DNA from: Cichorium intybus
Lineage: Eukaryota; Streptophyta; Magnoliopsida; Asterales; Asteraceae
Reading direction: 5' to 3'
Assembly: GCA_023525715.1 (NCBI GenBank)
Contig: CM042010.1
Location: 67,916,894-67,980,893 of the forward strand
DNA length: 64,000 bases
Part shown: positions 40,955 through 54,381 of the stretch, in pieces
Layout: each line of letters starts with the position of its first letter
Position numbering within the stretch: the first letter of the stretch is position 1
Translations under genes and position numbers: made by a program
The notes under the pieces: generated by a model
The model's input: only the letters and a program-made list of their open reading frames with translations
The model's database searches: none
Told to the model about the DNA's origin: nothing

Positions 40955-41445
40955 TAAAGGTTCAAATGAGAACCAATAAAAAAATGAGAACCATGAGAAC
41001 TAATCTAATCCATTGATTCATTTTAATCTTATGGCTATGATTAGAGCTTGTTTTTTAATGTAATTTGAATAATAAGGGTATTTGTGTCAATATTGTTATT
41101 TTTTATGATTTGTAATGTCAAGGTTATTTTTATAAATTAAACATTTATTTTGTTTTTGATTTTTCTTTTACGTAAATTAATGGATTTACTTCAGTGATAT
41201 TCAATCTATCGTGATCTTCAAGCTATTGTGATCTTCAAGCTATCTTTAATCGATGATTTCAGTCTAATGTTCATCGATTATTTGATACAGATCAACAAAT
41301 CTTTGTCTCAGTTATCGTGATCTTCAATCTAATTTGGCTCGATTCATTACTAGAAACTGTCTATCGATTTTTTCCTTAAGTACTGATCCGATCATAAACA
41401 GAAGGTATTCGATTGGTATCTAAAATTCTTAGGTCGTTCTATGAG

Positions 41446-44400
41446 ATGGAAGGTTTTTGCGACATTAATCATCAATTAGGTTCAATGATTGAAGAAATTG
41501 ACCAGAGGACAGCGATTTGTGAATATGATTCGTCTACTTTTCGAATTGAAGAACACTCTTTTGATGCGTCGACTCCGATGAATGTTGATATTGATGTAGA
41601 TTATTCGTCAGAATATGTTGAAGTTCAGAGTCGGAATACTTCTATTGATTCAGATATTCATATTGAAAGGGAATCTCGATCAACATCAGGTATATTTTCT
41701 TCGTTATTATTCTTTTTTCTTATTCATCTCTGTTATGGAAGACTTTTATTCAATACGTTTATTTTGTCATTCTCTTCAATCAAGCTTATGTATTTCATGT
41801 TCGTATTTGTGTTTTGCTATGTTGTAGTTCGATTGTTTTAGCAGGTTAGTTATATTGTTTTTAATGTGTGAATTGTCTTTATGATTGTGATATATACTAT
41901 TATACCTGTAGTTTATTGTTAAGATGTGAAATTATTTGTTAATTTATCATACATTGAGTTCCTATGTTGTGGTTTTACTTCAATTAAGGTGAGTTGTTAT
42001 ACTTACAGTTCTTATAGTTTTTAAGGTGTGAATTGTCTTTATGATTGTGATTTTACCATTTTAGTGATATAGTTTTTAAGGTGTGAATTGTCTTTATGAT
42101 TGTGATAGATAGTATTTACTTGGTGTAATTGGTTTAATATTTAGTTTTTATTCTGTGATGTTTTGTGCAGTTGATGAATATATACCTTCTGAGTTTTATT
42201 CACCCAATGGTACTCGTATTATTTGGATCCCTAAGGATGTTGATGATGTGAAACCAAAGCTTGGGACTATATATCAAAGCATTGATGAAGCAATGGATTT
42301 CTATAAGAAGTATGCTTGTGCTTCTGGTTTTGATGTTAGAAAAACAACCACAAAAAAGAAAGGAGGTAACATTCTTACACATAGATATATGGTATGTAGT
42401 AGACAAGGGTTTCCAGATTCTGTTTTAGTTGATACAATGGATAATGAGAATAATAATCCATTTAGAAACTCTAATATTAAAAGGATGGGATGCAAGGCTC
42501 GTGCTAAATTTAAGAGAGTAGGAGATTCTATGCAGTTTGAATTGTATGAATTTGAAGAAAGACACAATCATAGTTTGGTCTCTAAGCAATACAAACATCT
42601 TTTAAAGATGAACAGGCAGTTGGACTTTTCTGGGCAAACATTTATTCAAAAGATGGCGAATTCTAGTATTGGGGCAACAAAAGCTTATCATTTGTATGAT
42701 GGGTTACATGGTGGTTATAATATCAATGGAGGTACTGTTGTTGACTATAAAAATCATGCTAGGAAGGTTAATTGTTTTGTCGGGAAGGACGATGCGCAAA
42801 TGCTTGTAGATAAGTATGAAATTCGAAAGAGAGAGGATCCAAATTTTTCGTTCGAGTATAGATGTGAGAAAGGTGTATTAAGTGCACTTTTTTGGGCGGA
42901 TGAAATTTGTAAGGCTAACTATAAAGAATTTTGTGATATTTTGTCTTTTGATGCAACGTTTCGTACGAACAAGTAAGTTTCTTTTTATTAAGTTTTTTTT
43001 ATATTATTAAGTTATTTTGTTTAAATTAATTTTGTTTTATGTGATTTAGGTACCGGATGATTTTTGTTCCTTTTACGGGAATTGACAACCATAGAAAGAG
43101 TATTACATTTGGTGTTGGTCTTTTAAGCAGTGAAACAACAGATTCTTATGTATGGTTGTTGAATTCATTCTTAAAAGCTTTTGGAAAACAACCATCAGTG
43201 GTTGTAACTGATGAAGATGCTGCAATGAAGATTGCAATAGAACGAGTATTCACAATGTCACGACATAGGCTATGCATGTGGCATATTTCACAAAAATTAC
43301 CGTCTAAGGTTTGTATTTTCTACACAATCATATATTCATTTCGTTTAAGGTTGTTAGTACTTATAAGTAGTTGTGAAATATAATGTATAGTTAAGCAGTG
43401 AATGTTGTATTATTCTAATTTTGGTTATGTATCATTAGTACTGATGTGAAAATATTATATATTCATAGTTTGATTTTAATGTAAATTGATAGGTGTGTGA
43501 TGAACTTGCTAATGATATGGAGTTCAAGAAACGATTCAATCGACTTATTTGGAATTCAACTATAGATGGGAATGAATTTGATGTTCGATGGACATCTCTG
43601 ATTGGTGATTACAACCTTCAAGAAAATAGATGGCTGTCCAAGATGTTTGCTATGCGTGAAAGTTGGATACCAGCGTTTTTTAGGAATACGCCTTTATCTG
43701 CATTAATGAGGACAACTTCCAGGTCTGAAAGCGCGAATTCTGCATTCAATAAAACTTCTCATTGGGGAAATACATTGGTTACATTCATGATATCTTTTGA
43801 GTCAGCAATGGAAAGACAAAGAAGCAACCAAATCTATCTTGATAATTTGGACACCACTTCAAATTCTAAATTGAAGACATCCTTAAAAATTGAGAAGCAT
43901 GCTTCTGGTTTGTACACGAATGCAGTATTCAGGAAAGTTCAGAAAGAAATTTATGATTCTTTGTATTCATGTACACAACAAAGTATGTCTTCAAGTGATA
44001 ATGATGATACATTTGTTGTTATGGAAACAAAAGAATCAAGCAAGGCTACAAAAGATGCATTGTTTTGTGAAAACTTAGTTGCTGACACCGGATATGACGT
44101 TTCAAATAAGGCTTTGTATTACAAGGTAATTATTTTTTATTAATACATGTTTACATAGTCTTAAGTTGTGAATTTTGATAAGTGTGTTAACTGTTTTTTA
44201 TGTGAACAGGTTGTTTATAACAAGAAAGAAATTACATTTGAATGTAGTTGTTCATTGTTTTTCCAGTATGGCATCCTATGCAGTCATATATTCTGCATCT
44301 TTAGAACATTTCATATCGATCAAATACCTTCAAAGTATATTGTTAGGCGTTGGATGAAGCATCTGATACCACCTGATGTCCTTTCAAAACGATATTCTTT

Positions 44401-44872
44401 TGGTGAAAGCTCAAAGTCATTAGATAAACTGTCTTGTGAGGTTTTCAGTTTTGTGGATCAAACTGTGGCTTCTTTTAGTAAGGAGGAAAACAAACTGATG
44501 GAGTTTTTTCAACTGATTAAGGAAGCCAAGATAAAAGTTGATGGTGATGCATGTACTTCAAGTTCAAACACGTGTGATATGAACAAGAAAGATGGATGTG
44601 AATTTATTCAGTCTTCTCTTGGTGTAAACAAACCAGCTTCTACTGATATTGAAAATCCATCGGGTATAAAAAATAAAGGATGTGGTACTGGGAAGAGGTT
44701 GAAAAGTGCCAGGGAGAAGGCGATTGTGCAATCATTGAAGAAGAAAAGGCAATGTACGAGGTGTAAGCTTGTTATTGGTCACAATATAAGGACTTGTGAA
44801 CGTTTGGAAAAAGAAGCTAAAGCAAAGGAAGCAACAAAGGAAGCATCAAAAAGGTCAAATCAAGTTGCATGA
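41446..44872 (+). CDS. FAR1-like Mutator-type transposase, five exons, apparently intact
   Basis: Exons 41446-41689, 42171-42972, 43050-43308, 43493-44125 and 44210-44872 join in frame with GT-AG introns and give 866 codons plus a stop. The predicted protein would bind element ends and catalyse cut-and-paste transposition in the nucleus. Visible: acidic N-terminus; FAR1-type DNA-binding region (~110-190; SIDEAMDFYKKYACASGFDV, HRYMVCSRQG, GCKARAKF); MULE transposase core with first Asp in LSFDATFRTNKYRM (~340-352), second Asp in VVVTDEDAAM (~398-407), WHISQKLP, and probable Glu in TSRSESANSAF (~516); SWIM zinc finger (CSCSLFFQYGILCSHIF, ~659-675); and a C-terminal CTRCKLVIGHNIRTC knuckle (~830) followed by a Lys/Glu tail. 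The start ATG at 41446 is the first in frame. FAR1/FHY3 transcription factors arose from such transposases, but the position inside terminal repeats argues for a transposon gene. No stop or frameshift was found. Confidence 0.9.
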
Positions 44873-45808
44873 ATAAAGTAACATTGTGTTTGAAAGTCTT
44901 AATATTTTTTAAGTTTTAGTTTTTACAGAATAAGTTTGGTATAGCCATACTTTTATGCTAAATTCACAGTTTAATTAGTGTTTCAGATGGTTTTGTTAAT
45001 CTTTGAGACTTGATGGTTTTGTTAATGCCTGAGACTTGATTCTTTTGTTAATGTTTGAGAGTTGACATTTGTGATTTTTATTACATTGTTTTGATTTTAA
45101 GTTGTTTTATAGATTGATTTTGTGTTAAATAGCATTCATCAAGTTGGTATTTGTGAAAATAACTTTTTATGTGTTTAATTCGCATCTTAATAGTTTTTAG
45201 ATTTGCGGTTGAAAGAGTTCAATTTGTATTAGTTTTTGTTCAGCATTTTTACTTTCAACTTCACTTCATAGTTTGTTTTGATGTCCTCTGATATGTGCTC
45301 TTTAAGACAAGTTATTAACTATGCCAACTGTAAACATACACTTTTAGAATTTACAAACCATACATTCACAGTTTAATTTTTATAAAATGGCAAATATGAA
45401 TGTTGTATGAAATTGAATCAGTCATCAGTGTTTTAAAATATACTATAAGTAGATTTTACTTTCTTTGTTTGGATGTCGTGTGATATGTTGTCTTTAAGAG
45501 AAGTTATTAACTATGCAAACAGTAAACATACACTTTCAGAATTTAGAAAACATTCATTCACAGTTTAATTTTTATAAAATGACAAATATGAATGTTGTAT
45601 GAAACAGAATTAGTCATCAGTTTAATTTTTACTAAGATGATAGAAACATTCATAGGTACCAAAAACCTAAGTTTAAACATTCACAATTTCTGAGTTAACT
45701 TTTTCTAGAAACCAACCAAAAGCTAATTCCAAAAGGTACAAGTTTCCAAAACCTAATTCCAGGACTAGTTCATTACTTACAAAAACTAAAAGAGGTAATA
45801 TAAAGTTT
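44873..45808. other. convergent intergenic region of MULE B
   Basis: No gene is visible. It contains a ~190-bp duplication: TATGCCAACTGTAAACATAC, then ACTTTTAGAATTTACAAACC near 45320, recurs as a diverged copy near 45510. Both are followed by TTCACAGTTTAATTTTTATA. Confidence 0.5.
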
Positions 45809-46999
45809 TCAAAGGTTGTCAATTAAGGCGAAACGTTCTTTATGGTTCTCCAATGCATACTTCAGCTTCTGTTTTTGAACATCTGTTGGCAGTTTTTCAA
45901 ATCCGTGCCCTTCATCTGTTATCTTTTGGCTGTGTATGTTGATATCATTTACCAGCAGCTTTGTAAGGTATTTTGCTCGAAGTTTTGTGACAGTTGCTTT
46001 CTGCTGTTTCTGATCAGTCTCGATGTCACAATTCCATGTAGTCTGCCCCTGTCCTTTAAAGGTTTCCATGTGTCTCATTAACAAAATTCCACTGTCCACG
46101 TGATTATCATCCGACCACCACTTCATTTTGAACTTGACCACTTCTTTTTTCTTCAATTCTGGTGCTTTTGGATGGGCATTATCTAGCAGGTAATCTTGCA
46201 TCATTTCTAGCTGATATTACAAAAAATAAAAGATTCTCATTTTGATAAATTAAAAGATTCACAGTTTAATGGATAATAATTTTAGTAGGACAATGTATTA
46301 AGTCAATGGTCAGTGCTTACCAATAATTTTGGCAAGTTCCCGTAGTCTAATACAATATGTTGCATTGTTGTTTTCTTACTGTCAATTATGTATGCTGAAG
46401 TGCGTTGCAAATTAAAACAAATCAAATAGTAGTTTCTTTTTTCGATGATTGGGAAGAAAAGCTGCATTTAAAATATATATTGAAACTGTTAGTATATTAA
46501 TACATATTAATAATTAAAAGTAAGTAAATGTTTTTACTCACAATCTCAATTTTCTTCAAACCTCCAATATCAGGGTAGTTGTCAAAAACATGGTTGATTT
46601 TTTCTTCAAACATTGAATACCTTGTGGTATAATCCTTTTCTTCATCCATTATTGCTTCAGTCTGAAAAGAATAAAATTTTTATGTATTATGTTAGTTTCT
46701 GTTATTAACATTCATATCAAAATAAGTATATGTGTAGGGTTAAGTTTTATGTACCATTATTCCAGTTGGAAAGAAGAAACGCAATGGTGAAGTTTTTGCC
46801 CTACGTTTCTCTTCTTCATTTAATAATAATGACCAGCAATCGATTACTTTTGGATGTACATTTGAACTTTGAATGAAGGTTTCAAAAATTACTCTTTTTT
46901 CATGATTTCCTTGAGTCGTTTCAAATATTATTTCCATGTTTATGTGACAATACAAAACAGTTAGAAACATGTTATGTGTAAGTAATGTAGATGGATATT

Positions 47000-47640
47000 T
47001 TTAAACAAATTAAGTTGTGAATAATGGACATGTTATTTTATTTTCAAGTTTTTATGAATTGATATTGCGAATTTTTTGTGATTGTAATTTTTATTAAAGC
47101 AAATTAGGTTTTGAATCATTGATATTTTATTTTCATTCACAAATTAATTGGTTTTCTGTATATATGAATTAAGTTGTGAATGGTGTTTTCAAAAATAGTT
47201 AAAATTTTAATTGTGAATTTTATTTTCATGCATTTTTCATACCAATTAAGTTTTAAATGATAGAGATGTTATCTTATCCAAAAGTATTTCTTTTATCCAT
47301 ATTGTGGATGATTTACAACTTATTGTCATTCACAGCGTATTTGGTATTCTGTAGTTAATTTTTTAAAGCAATTAAGTTGTGAATGGTGTTTTCAAAAAGT
47401 AGTTAAGTTGTGAATGATAGAGTTGTTATCTTATGCACAAGTGAGTGAGTGATATTTTACTGTCTTTCACAACTTAATTTCAATATATATAAATGTTTTT
47501 TTGTTGTTAAAGGTCATGTTATTTTTGTGAATGTAATTTTTTCAAAAGTGAATCAAGTTGTGAATCATTGACATTTTATTGTTATTCCACAAGTTAATTG
47601 GTATTCTGTATAAACCAATTAAGTTGTGAATGGTGTTTTC
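47000..47640. repeat. intron with dispersed AAGTTGTGAATG motifs
   Basis: The motif TTAAGTTGTGAATG or its complement occurs repeatedly in and near this intron (for example near 47020, 47166, 47369, 47404, 47465 and 47625), with TGGTGTTTTCAAAAATAGTT often alongside. No coding sequence is visible. Confidence 0.65.
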
Positions 47641-50319
47641 AAAAATAGTTAAGTATTTAAACAAATTAACTTGTTGTTAGTTTTGACTTACTCAGGGTTT
47701 TTTCACATGGAGTATATTGCCCGTGAAACTCTTGTCTCATTTGCAAACAGACCATCTTTTGGTGCAACTTCTCTTCTCAAGTATGGTGATAGGTTCGGTT
47801 CTGTTGAAATGATTTCCCTTTTGCATCTTGTATTAACTCCTTGTTTCTTATTTTCTTCTCCTTCTTTTTCTTTGTTAGTTTCCAATTCAGTCTCTTCAGC
47901 CATATCTTTTTCTTTTCCTTCAAGTTTTTCTTTCTCTTTTTGTTTGTTGCTTCCCAATCCAGTGTCTTCTACTACATCTTTTTCCTTTCCTTTGTAACTT
48001 TCTCTTCCTTCTTTTTCAAGTGTCCCTTTTTCTTTTTCTATTTTTCCAGCATCTTTTATAAAACCTGTAATGGGTGATGGAGAGGTGTTAGGTTGAGTGA
48101 ATTCAGGTGTGAGGCCAAGTGAAAATGTTGGTTGAGAAGATTGATTGTTTAGTGGTGTTTGAGAAGGTTTATTTGAAGAGTTCTTGTTTATACTTGTTTG
48201 AATAATTTGGTCAATCTGAGCAAGCACTGTTGGGGACTCGAATGTCGGGGTATACAACATGTTTGTTGTTGTATCTTCATCTTGTACTACTGTTGGTGTT
48301 TCAAGGACTTGATGAGCTTCATTTTCTGTTGGGTTTTGCTGTTGTCTTTGTGATGTTTCTTCTTGTTCCTTTTCGGCTGTTTTTGGTGTTTGGTGTGTTT
48401 CTTTTTGTTGAACTAGATGTGAAGGTGATTTGTTAGTTGTTGGTGTTTCATGTGTTTCTTGAGGGATATGTAGTGGTGTCATGGTGCTAGAAGAAGTTTC
48501 TTTGTTTTTTTTTTTTTTGATGTTTCGGTACTGTCGGTGTTGAACATTTTTTTGAATTTCATAAACCATCCTTTGATTGTTTTGTCATTTGGATATTCTT
48601 GTGTTGCATTCCAAATGACATCTTGCATTCTTTCTTTGCACTGAAGAACTTTCTTGTAATCTTTTTCAATCGTTAAACAATAATCCTGCAGCAGTTGTAT
48701 GTTTGTTAGTTAATATTATATAAGAGTTAGAAACAAATTCACTGTTTAATATGAAATTTAGTATGATCATTCACAGTTTAATGTGAAATCTATCCTCATC
48801 ATTCACAATTTAACAGAATATAAATTGGAAGAATTATTACCTCAATTCCTATTGCTTCATTTTCTTTTTGATTTGAATCTTGTTCATTTTCATTCTCATC
48901 TTCTTCATCTTCTACCATTCTATCATCTTCTTGTCCACTGTATTGCATGGCATCTTCTAAAAGTTTCACATTTCCAAATCTCCCTTGATTAATCTCAAAC
49001 TGTTCTCTACTTTTCAGCCTTGCATAGTTTCAATAATGGATTGGTCTGATTTCTCTATTCACATAAATATGTCCACATGATGTTCAATGAACATACAACA
49101 GCTGTAATGGATATCAAAATGATACAAAAGTTAGCTATTTTTTATTATAATATTTAGTATATATAGCAAAAGTGTTTATTACTTAAATTGTACTTACTAC
49201 TAAGAATGGCAGTGGCCCTGCATAGTAGTTGTTGTTGCTGTTTGGCTTCCAGATACTTTTTCTATTCTTCAAACAATTGTTCAAATACTTGCACCAGTTG
49301 ACAGTTGACTTGTCTTCCAATGCTATCAACTTTGGAATATGTCTTGTTTCAGTAGCTCCAGATGTTGTTTTCTCAATTATCGAGTTAATGAAAAGTGTCA
49401 AAAAATTGATTACAAACATCTCATCAGCTTCATCTGTTTGTTCCAGCAGATCACAAAGTGGTTGCATTGTTTTTGATACTTTTGGATCTTGTGCATACCA
49501 CTGTTTGAGTTCTTCATTGTCTGGTTCACAGTCTTGGATTGAATCAAGGTCTATCCCATCCTTTTGTATTCCTAGCACTTCATGGATCTTGTCTTCTGTT
49601 ATATTTATCTTAATATCACCCAAATCTATTGAATTAGTTTTTGGGTCATATTTTAAGACAACATAATGAGCTATCTTGGCAGGTATTATATCTAGGGACA
49701 TGTCAATCATCGATCCTAAACCTAGCCATCTAACACATTCTTTTTGCTCATTGCTTAAAGTCTTTAGTGTCGTCCAAAAGCTTTTCGTTGTCACCCTTGT
49801 TCTTATTGGTGGGAACGTAGCATCTTCTTTTTTTTCTTGTATCTCTATTTTAGACTTTTTCTTTTTTGGTTCCCTTTTTGCAATGCTCTTTCGTTTTCTT
49901 GTTGGTTTATCTGTTTAACAATAAATTAAAAGTCAATATTAATGTTTTTTGTGCAATATATACAATTCATAAAACAGAAATAACATGAATAAGAATTTAA
50001 TTATTATGTAACTTTTTGTATGGTGAATTAGTTATATTTACCTTCAGGTTGATGTTGTTCATTTTCTGTTTTCTTTTGCACTTTTCTCCTTGTTTTTTTG
50101 ACAAATTTTTCTGTTTGTTCTTCGTGAATATCTGTCATAAATTTTTTTGTATAAGTTGTTTGGATTACTATAATAATAACATTATTAAAATACTTGCCTT
50201 TACCTTTCTTTGTACTCTGTGAACGTGTTTTCCTTTTTGACGTTGTTTCTTTTTCTGTTGCTGAAAATAAAAATAACATTTTTATTAGAATTATGTATCA
50301 ATATTTTTGTAAATTAATA

Positions 50320-53300
50320 TTTATTCATGATTCACAAATTATTGTTAATAGGATTCATAGTGTAATATTAAGATTATTCACAAGTAATCATTCACATTAT
50401 AACATGTTATATAGTTTGAAACTTGCTAAACAGAGGATATTCATAATTTATATTATAACAAATTCTATATAACAAATTTATTATAACTGTCATACTTTTG
50501 AATAAGATAACATGTTCATCATTCACAAGTTATTTAAGTTGTGAATGACAATAAAATCTAAATGATTCACAACTAGTAAACTTCAATGATTTGAATGTCA
50601 TCATTCACATTATAACATGTTATATAGTTTGAAACTTGCTAAACAGAGGATATTCATACTTTATATTATCACAAATTATATATAACAAATTGCTCATAAT
50701 TGTCATAGTTGTGAATAAGATAACATGTGCATCATTCACAACTTAGTTAAGTTGTGAATGATAATAAATTAGTATTGATATAAGATAATGCATAGTTTAA
50801 TATTGATTAAAATATTTCATACCTTTTGATTTTTTTTTTCTTTTGTGGTGTTTTCAACTTTGTTTTTGATTTCTCACCAACTTGATCATCTGAAAGTCAG
50901 AAAATTGTATGTTAGTGTAATATTTAATTTTATTTCACTGCTTAAAATGTTGTTTTACCTGTATCTTTTTCGCGTTGTTCATTAGTTTGTTTACCCTTAC
51001 CATCTGTAAGTCAGAAAGTTATATGTTAGTGGAATATTTACGTTTATTTCATTGCTTAATATGTTTCTTTACCTGCATCTCTTTTGTGTTTTACACGAGT
51101 TTCTGTACCCTGTTCAGAAGTTTTTGTACCCTGGTCATCTGTAAGTCAAAAAAGAAAATATAATGTACTTATAAGTAGTTTCCAAAAATTTTATTTCAGT
51201 GAAAAGAACATTTACATCATTCACATTTTAATAGGATATATAGTTTGAAACTTGCTATACAGAGTATATTTATAATTTAGATTATCACAAATTCTATATA
51301 ACAAATTTATCATAACTGTCATACTTGTGAATAAGATAACATGTTCATCATTCACAACTTAGTTAAGTTGTGAATGAAAATAAAATGTAAATGATTCACA
51401 ACTAGTAAAGTTCAATGATTTGAATGTCATCATTCACATTATAATATGTTATATAGTTTGAAACTTGCTAAACAGAGGATATTCATACTTTATATTATCA
51501 CAAATTCTATATAACAAATTTGTGATAACTGTCATACTTGTGAATAAGATACCATGTTCGTCATTCACAACTTAGTTAAGTTGTGAATGACAATAAAATG
51601 TAAATGATTCACAACTACATTGATTTTTTAAATAAGATTAGTTTCCCAAAATTTTATTTCACTGATAAGAACATTTACATCATTCACATTATAACATGTT
51701 ATATAGTTTGAATTTTGCTAAACAAAGGATATTCATACTTTAGATTATCAAAAATTGTATATAACAAATTGCTCATTACTGTCATAATTGTGAATAAGAT
51801 AACATGTGCATCATTCACAACTTAGTTAAGCTGTGAATGATAATAAATTAGTATTCATATAAGATAATGCATAGTTTAATATTGATTAAAATATTTCATA
51901 CATTTTGATTTTTTTTCTTTTGTGGTGTTTTCAACTTTGTTTTTGTTTTCTCACCAACTTGATCATCTTAAAGTCAGAAAATTGTATGTTAGTGTAATAT
52001 TTAATTTTATTTCACTGCTTAAAATGTTCTTTTACCTGTATCTTTATCGCAATGTTCATCAGTTTGTTTACCCTTACCATCTGTAAGTCAGAAAGTTATA
52101 TGTTAGTGGAATATTTAAGTTTATTTCATTGCTTAATATGTTTCTTTACCTGCATCTGTTTTGTGTTTTGCATGAGTTTCTGTACCCTGTTCAGAAGTTT
52201 TTGTACCCTGGTTATCTGTAAGTCAAAAAAGAAAATATAATGTACTTATAAGTAGTTTCCAAAAATTTTATTTCAGTGAAAAGAACATTTACATCATTCA
52301 CATTTTAATAGGATATATAGTTTGAAACTTGCTATACAGAGTATATTTATAATTTAGATTATCACAAATTCTATATAACAAATTTATCATAACTGTCATA
52401 CTTGTGAATAAGAGAACATGTTCATCATTCACAACTTAGTTAAGTTGTGAATGAAAATAAAATGTAAATGATTCACAACTAGTAAAGTTTAATGATTTGA
52501 ATGTCATCATTCACATTATAACATGTTATATAGTTTGAAACTTGCTAAACAGAGGATATTCATACTTTATATTATCACAAATTCTATATAACAAATTTGT
52601 GATAACTGTTATACTTGTGAATAAGATACCATGTTCATCATTCACAACTTAGTTAAGTTGTGAATGACAATAAAATGTAAATGATTCACAACTACATTGA
52701 TTTTTTAAATAAGATTAGTTTCCTAAAATTTTATTTCACTGATAAGAACATTTACATCATTCACATTATAACAGGTTATATAGTTTGAATTTTGCTAAAC
52801 AAAGGATATTCATACTTTAGATTATCAAAAATTGTATATAACAAATTGCTCATTACTGTCATAATTGTGAATAAGATAACATGTGCATCATTCACAACTT
52901 AGTTAAGTTGTGAATGATAATAAATTAGTATTCATATAAGATAATGCATAGTTTAATATTGATTAAAATATTTCATACATTTTGATTTTTTTTTTCTTTT
53001 GTGGTGTTTTCAACTTTGTTTTTGTTTTCTCACCAACTTGATCATCTTAAAGTCAGAAAATTGTATGTTAGTGTAATATTTAATTTTATTTCACTGCTTA
53101 AAATGTTCTTTTACCTGTATCTTTATCGCAATGTTCATCAGTTTGTTTACCCTTACCATCTGTAAGTCAGAAAGTTATATGTTAGTGGAATATTTAAGTT
53201 TATTTCATTGCTTAATATGTTTCTTTACCTGCATCTGTTTTGTGTTTTGCATGAGTTTCTATACCCTGTTCAGAAGTTTTTGTACCCTGGTCATCTGTAA

Positions 53301-53570
53301 GTCAAAAAAGAAAATATAATATACTTATAAGTAGTTTCCCAAAATTTTATTTCAGTGAAAAGAACATTTACATCATTCACATTTTAATAGGATATATAGT
53401 TTGAATCTTGCTATATAGAGGATATTCATAATTTAGATTATCATAAATTCTATATAACAAATTGTTTATAAATGTCATAGTTGTGAATAAGATAACATGT
53501 CCATCATTCAAAAATTTGTTTTTGTTTTCTCACCAACTTGATTATCTGAAAGTCACAAAAGTATATATTT
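50320..53570 (-). repeat. tandem array, ~1.08-kb units containing micro-exons
   Basis: Three near-identical units are recognised at equivalent points 50975, 52052 and 53131 (steps of 1077 and 1079 bp), with partial units at both ends (about 50320-50830 and 53300-53570). Each unit holds, on the minus strand, micro-exons of the Ulp1-like gene: a 66-bp exon (for example 53229-53294, DDQGTKTSEQ...), a 45-bp exon (53115-53159, DGKGKQTDEH...) and a ~67-bp basic exon (50823-50889, DDQVGEKSKT...). These are separated by introns with ATTCACAACTTA/TAAGTTGTGAAT palindromes and a ~180-210-bp subrepeat (GTTATATAGTTTGAAACTTG). The copies differ by few substitutions, so the amplification is recent. Confidence 0.85.
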
Positions 53571-54381
53571 GTGGAATATTTAAGTTTATTTCACTGCGTA
53601 AAATGTTGTTTTACCTGTATCTTTTTCTCGTTGTTCATCAGTTCTTTTGGGTTGTGCAGGAGCTTCTCTACCCTGTTCAGCAGTTTCTGTACCTTGGTTA
53701 TCTGTAAGTGACAAAAATATATGTTAGTGTAATATTTAAGTTTATTTCACAGCTTAAAATGTTCATTTACCTGTATCTTTTTCACGTTCATCTAATTCTT
53801 TAACCTGATCATCTGTAAGTCACAAAATTATATATTAGTGTATTATTTAAGTTTATTGTAATCCTTAATATGTTTCTTTACCTATATCTCTTTTTGGTTT
53901 TACAGCTGTTTCTGTACCCTTGTCATCTGTAACTGACAAAAGTATATGTTAGTGTAATATTTAAATTTATTTCACTCCTTAATATTTTCTGTTGAATGTT
54001 TGATGAATTTACTTTACCTTTGTCTTTTTTGGGCTCTTTGCCAGTTGGTTTCTTTAGTTTTGATAAAATCAAATTCAACTTTGATTTTGTCATTCTCTCT
54101 TTTGGTATATCTGTAGATTTAAAAGAAAATAAGAATATTATTTATCAGTATTCACAGTTTAATTGAGATTTTAGAATATTATTATTGACTTTGTTGTTTA
54201 TTTGATTTACCTTTCTCTGTTTCTTCTGTATTTGCTTTTTTGGTTGTTTGGGATGTTGGTTGGTGTAGTTGCTTTAGTTGGTGTTCAGTTTGAATTGACA
54301 TTGGAACTGTCATGAGCTGCTGCATGACAGAGTCTGTCATGACAGGGTTGTGCACCAGGGGCTCTATCAATCTTTTGAAAT

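Noticed and set aside
41446..44872. Host FAR1-RELATED SEQUENCE transcription factor gene
   Set aside because: The gene lies inside matching terminal repeats next to a Ulp1-like transposon gene and retains the DDE-type residues, so a transposon gene is more likely. A domesticated origin cannot be fully excluded.
50975..51163. 62-codon plus-strand ORF repeated at 52052 and 53131
   Set aside because: It is antisense to the micro-exons; its repetition is due to the tandem array.
50320..53570. CRISPR-like spaced repeats
   Set aside because: This is a plant nuclear context. Units are ~1.08 kb with internal subrepeats and no short identical repeats with unique spacers.
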